Shown here: piece by piece, positions 20,951 to 21,909 of the stretch | Layout of the letters: every line of letters starts with the position of its first letter | How positions within the stretch are numbered: the first letter of the stretch is position 1 | DNA from: Phycisphaerales bacterium UBA6054 | GTDB taxonomy: Bacteria > Planctomycetota > Phycisphaerae > Phycisphaerales > UBA1924 | Assembly (NCBI GenBank): GCA_002429045.1 | Contig: DIYM01000110.1 | Coordinates: forward strand, 1,116 to 23,024 | DNA length: 21,909 bases | Reading direction: 5' to 3' | The notes under the pieces: model-generated | What the model saw: the letters and a program-made list of their open reading frames with translations, nothing else | Databases searched by the model: none | Told to the model about the DNA's origin: nothing | Translations under genes and position numbers: made by a program

Positions 20951-21909
20951 GTGCCGATCCACCCGCTCCCACAGTTCGAGGCCGATCTCGCCGAGCACCT
21001 CAGAGAGGAAGCCGACCGGGTCGCGTACGAACGCCTCAACGCCCCCAAGACCATCGTCGTCCGGTTCGGCTACATGCGGATGGTCGGAGAGTTCCCCTGG
21101 AAATCCGACGAGAAACCCGGCTGCGGCTCGAAGATCGTCGTCCGCACCCACCGGGGCACCGAGATCGGCGAGATGCTCACCAGCACCTGCGCCAACTCGG
21201 GATGCTCGAAATCCGTCTCGCGCAAGGAGATGCTCGAGTACATCGAGAACTCGGGCGGGAGGCAGTACCCCTTCTCGACCGACGGGCGGGCCCTGCGTGT
21301 CGCGACAAAGGAAGACCTCGACGAGCAGGCCAGGCTCGAGCAATCCAAGCACGGCCTGCGGACCGAAGCCAAGCGACTCGCCGCCCAGTCCGGGCTGCCG
21401 CTGAAGATCGTCGAGGTCGAGCCCCTGCTCGGCGCGGAACGCACGATCGTGTACTTCGCCAGCGAGGACCGTGTCGACTTCCGTGATCTCGTCCACGGCA
21501 TCCAGCAGTCGTTCGGCGGGCGGGTCGACATGCGCCAGGTCGGCGCCCGCGACGAAGCACGCATCACCGCCGACTACGAACGCTGCGGGCAGTACTGCTG
21601 CTGCAAGAACTTCCTCAAGGTCCTCAAGCCGATCTCGATGAAGTCCGCGAAGGTCCAGAAAGCCACCCTGGATCCGCTCAAGATCTCCGGTCGCTGCGGA
21701 CGCCTGATGTGCTGCCTCCGCTACGAGGACGAGACCTACGACGAACTCCGCAAGAAGCTCCCGCACCGCAAGTCCCGTGTCGGCACGCCCGAGGGCGACG
21801 GCATCGTCGTCGAGACCCAGATCCTCACCCAGCTCGCGCTCGTGCTGCTCGACTCGGGCACCCGCGTCGCGATCCCGGTCGAGGAACTGACCGAGCCCGG
21901 GGCGGCGGC
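20951..21909 (+). CDS. PSP1/RicT-type Fe-S protein, partial (3' end outside window)
   Basis: At least 319 residues, open at the window edge. The PSP1 C-terminal domain is clear: CGQYCCCKNFL (C212-C218), PISMKSAKVQKATLDPLKISGRCGRLMCCLRYE (C249, C254, C255). In Bacillus YaaT/RicT such cysteines hold [4Fe-4S] clusters in a complex with RicA and RicF that affects RNA processing and sporulation. The N-terminal half (TIVVRFGYMRMVGEF, RGTEIGEM) is the family's beta-barrel; three further cysteines (C58, C80, C85) are not part of the usual motif. RicA/RicF partners are not in the window. GTG 20951 is supported by its -10. Confidence 0.9.
   Translation, partial: MPIHPLPQFEADLAEHLREEADRVAYERLNAPKTIVVRFGYMRMVGEFPWKSDEKPGCGSKIVVRTHRGTEIGEMLTSTCANSGCSKSVSRKEMLEYIENSGGRQYPFSTDGRALRVATKEDLDEQARLEQSKHGLRTEAKRLAAQSGLPLKIVEVEPLLGAERTIVYFASEDRVDFRDLVHGIQQSFGGRVDMRQVGARDEARITADYERCGQYCCCKNFLKVLKPISMKSAKVQKATLDPLKISGRCGRLMCCLRYEDETYDELRKKLPHRKSRVGTPEGDGIVVETQILTQLALVLLDSGTRVAIPVEELTEPGAA

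Noticed and set aside
1..21909. tRNA, rRNA, CRISPR arrays, insertion sequences or integrase genes
   Set aside because: I looked for cloverleaf-like ends, regular short repeats, transposase motifs and terminal inverted repeats and saw none; only the short repeats listed are present.

Overview
The window is GC-rich, densely coded DNA with no mobile element, rRNA, tRNA or CRISPR array that I can see. The gene content suggests a Planctomycetota chromosome, most likely class Phycisphaerae. The pointers are a short exported protein with a Phycisphaerae-like sorting tail (PTPSA, hydrophobic stretch, RRRR), a HYExAFE-type nuclease-like protein, a GxxExxY-family protein, an MCE/Mla-type lipid transport locus, and many start codons placed directly after a -10 element. 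This taxonomic call is an inference from gene content.

Layout. Positions 1-4247 (minus) hold a tripartite efflux operon read as MacA-like adaptor, MacB-like ATPase, MacB-like permease and a TolC-like outer-membrane lipoprotein cut by the window edge. Positions 4513-5154 (plus) encode a PEP-CTERM-like exported protein, and a strong hairpin at 5205-5235 separates it from the convergent glycyl-tRNA synthetase gene (5260-6843, minus). Positions 7030-7239 encode a 69-residue four-cysteine membrane protein behind a textbook -35/-10 promoter overlapped by a Fur-box-like inverted repeat. A DinB-like protein (7291-7734) and a membrane-anchored unknown protein (7739-8398, minus) follow. Positions 8507-11796 (minus) carry two beta-ketoacyl synthase genes with a degenerate GxxExxY protein between them. 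The upstream synthase has lost its first catalytic histidine; the downstream one is intact.

Positions 11927-13822 (plus) hold a two-helix membrane protein, rnpA, yidD and a TetR regulator, the last three joined by ATGA overlaps. A NifS/IscS-type cysteine desulfurase follows (13832-15001). Positions 15050-19132 look like a lipid-trafficking transcription unit: DUF4190-like membrane protein, MlaF-like ATPase, MlaD-like MCE protein and a membrane-anchored alpha/beta hydrolase, with no MlaE permease. The right end has a HYExAFE-type protein, three small secreted or membrane proteins (76, 114 and 114 residues; the last two look like diverged tandem copies) and a PSP1/RicT-type protein cut by the edge.

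The most striking feature outside the genes is recurrent: at six genes on both strands a TAnnnT hexamer ends exactly six bases before the start codon, which predicts leaderless mRNAs. A seventh gene, rnpA, has an eight-base version. The best candidates for undescribed biology are the apparently iron-controlled four-cysteine mini-protein, the intact/degenerate synthase pair with its nuclease-like neighbour, and the lipase-linked, permease-less MCE locus.
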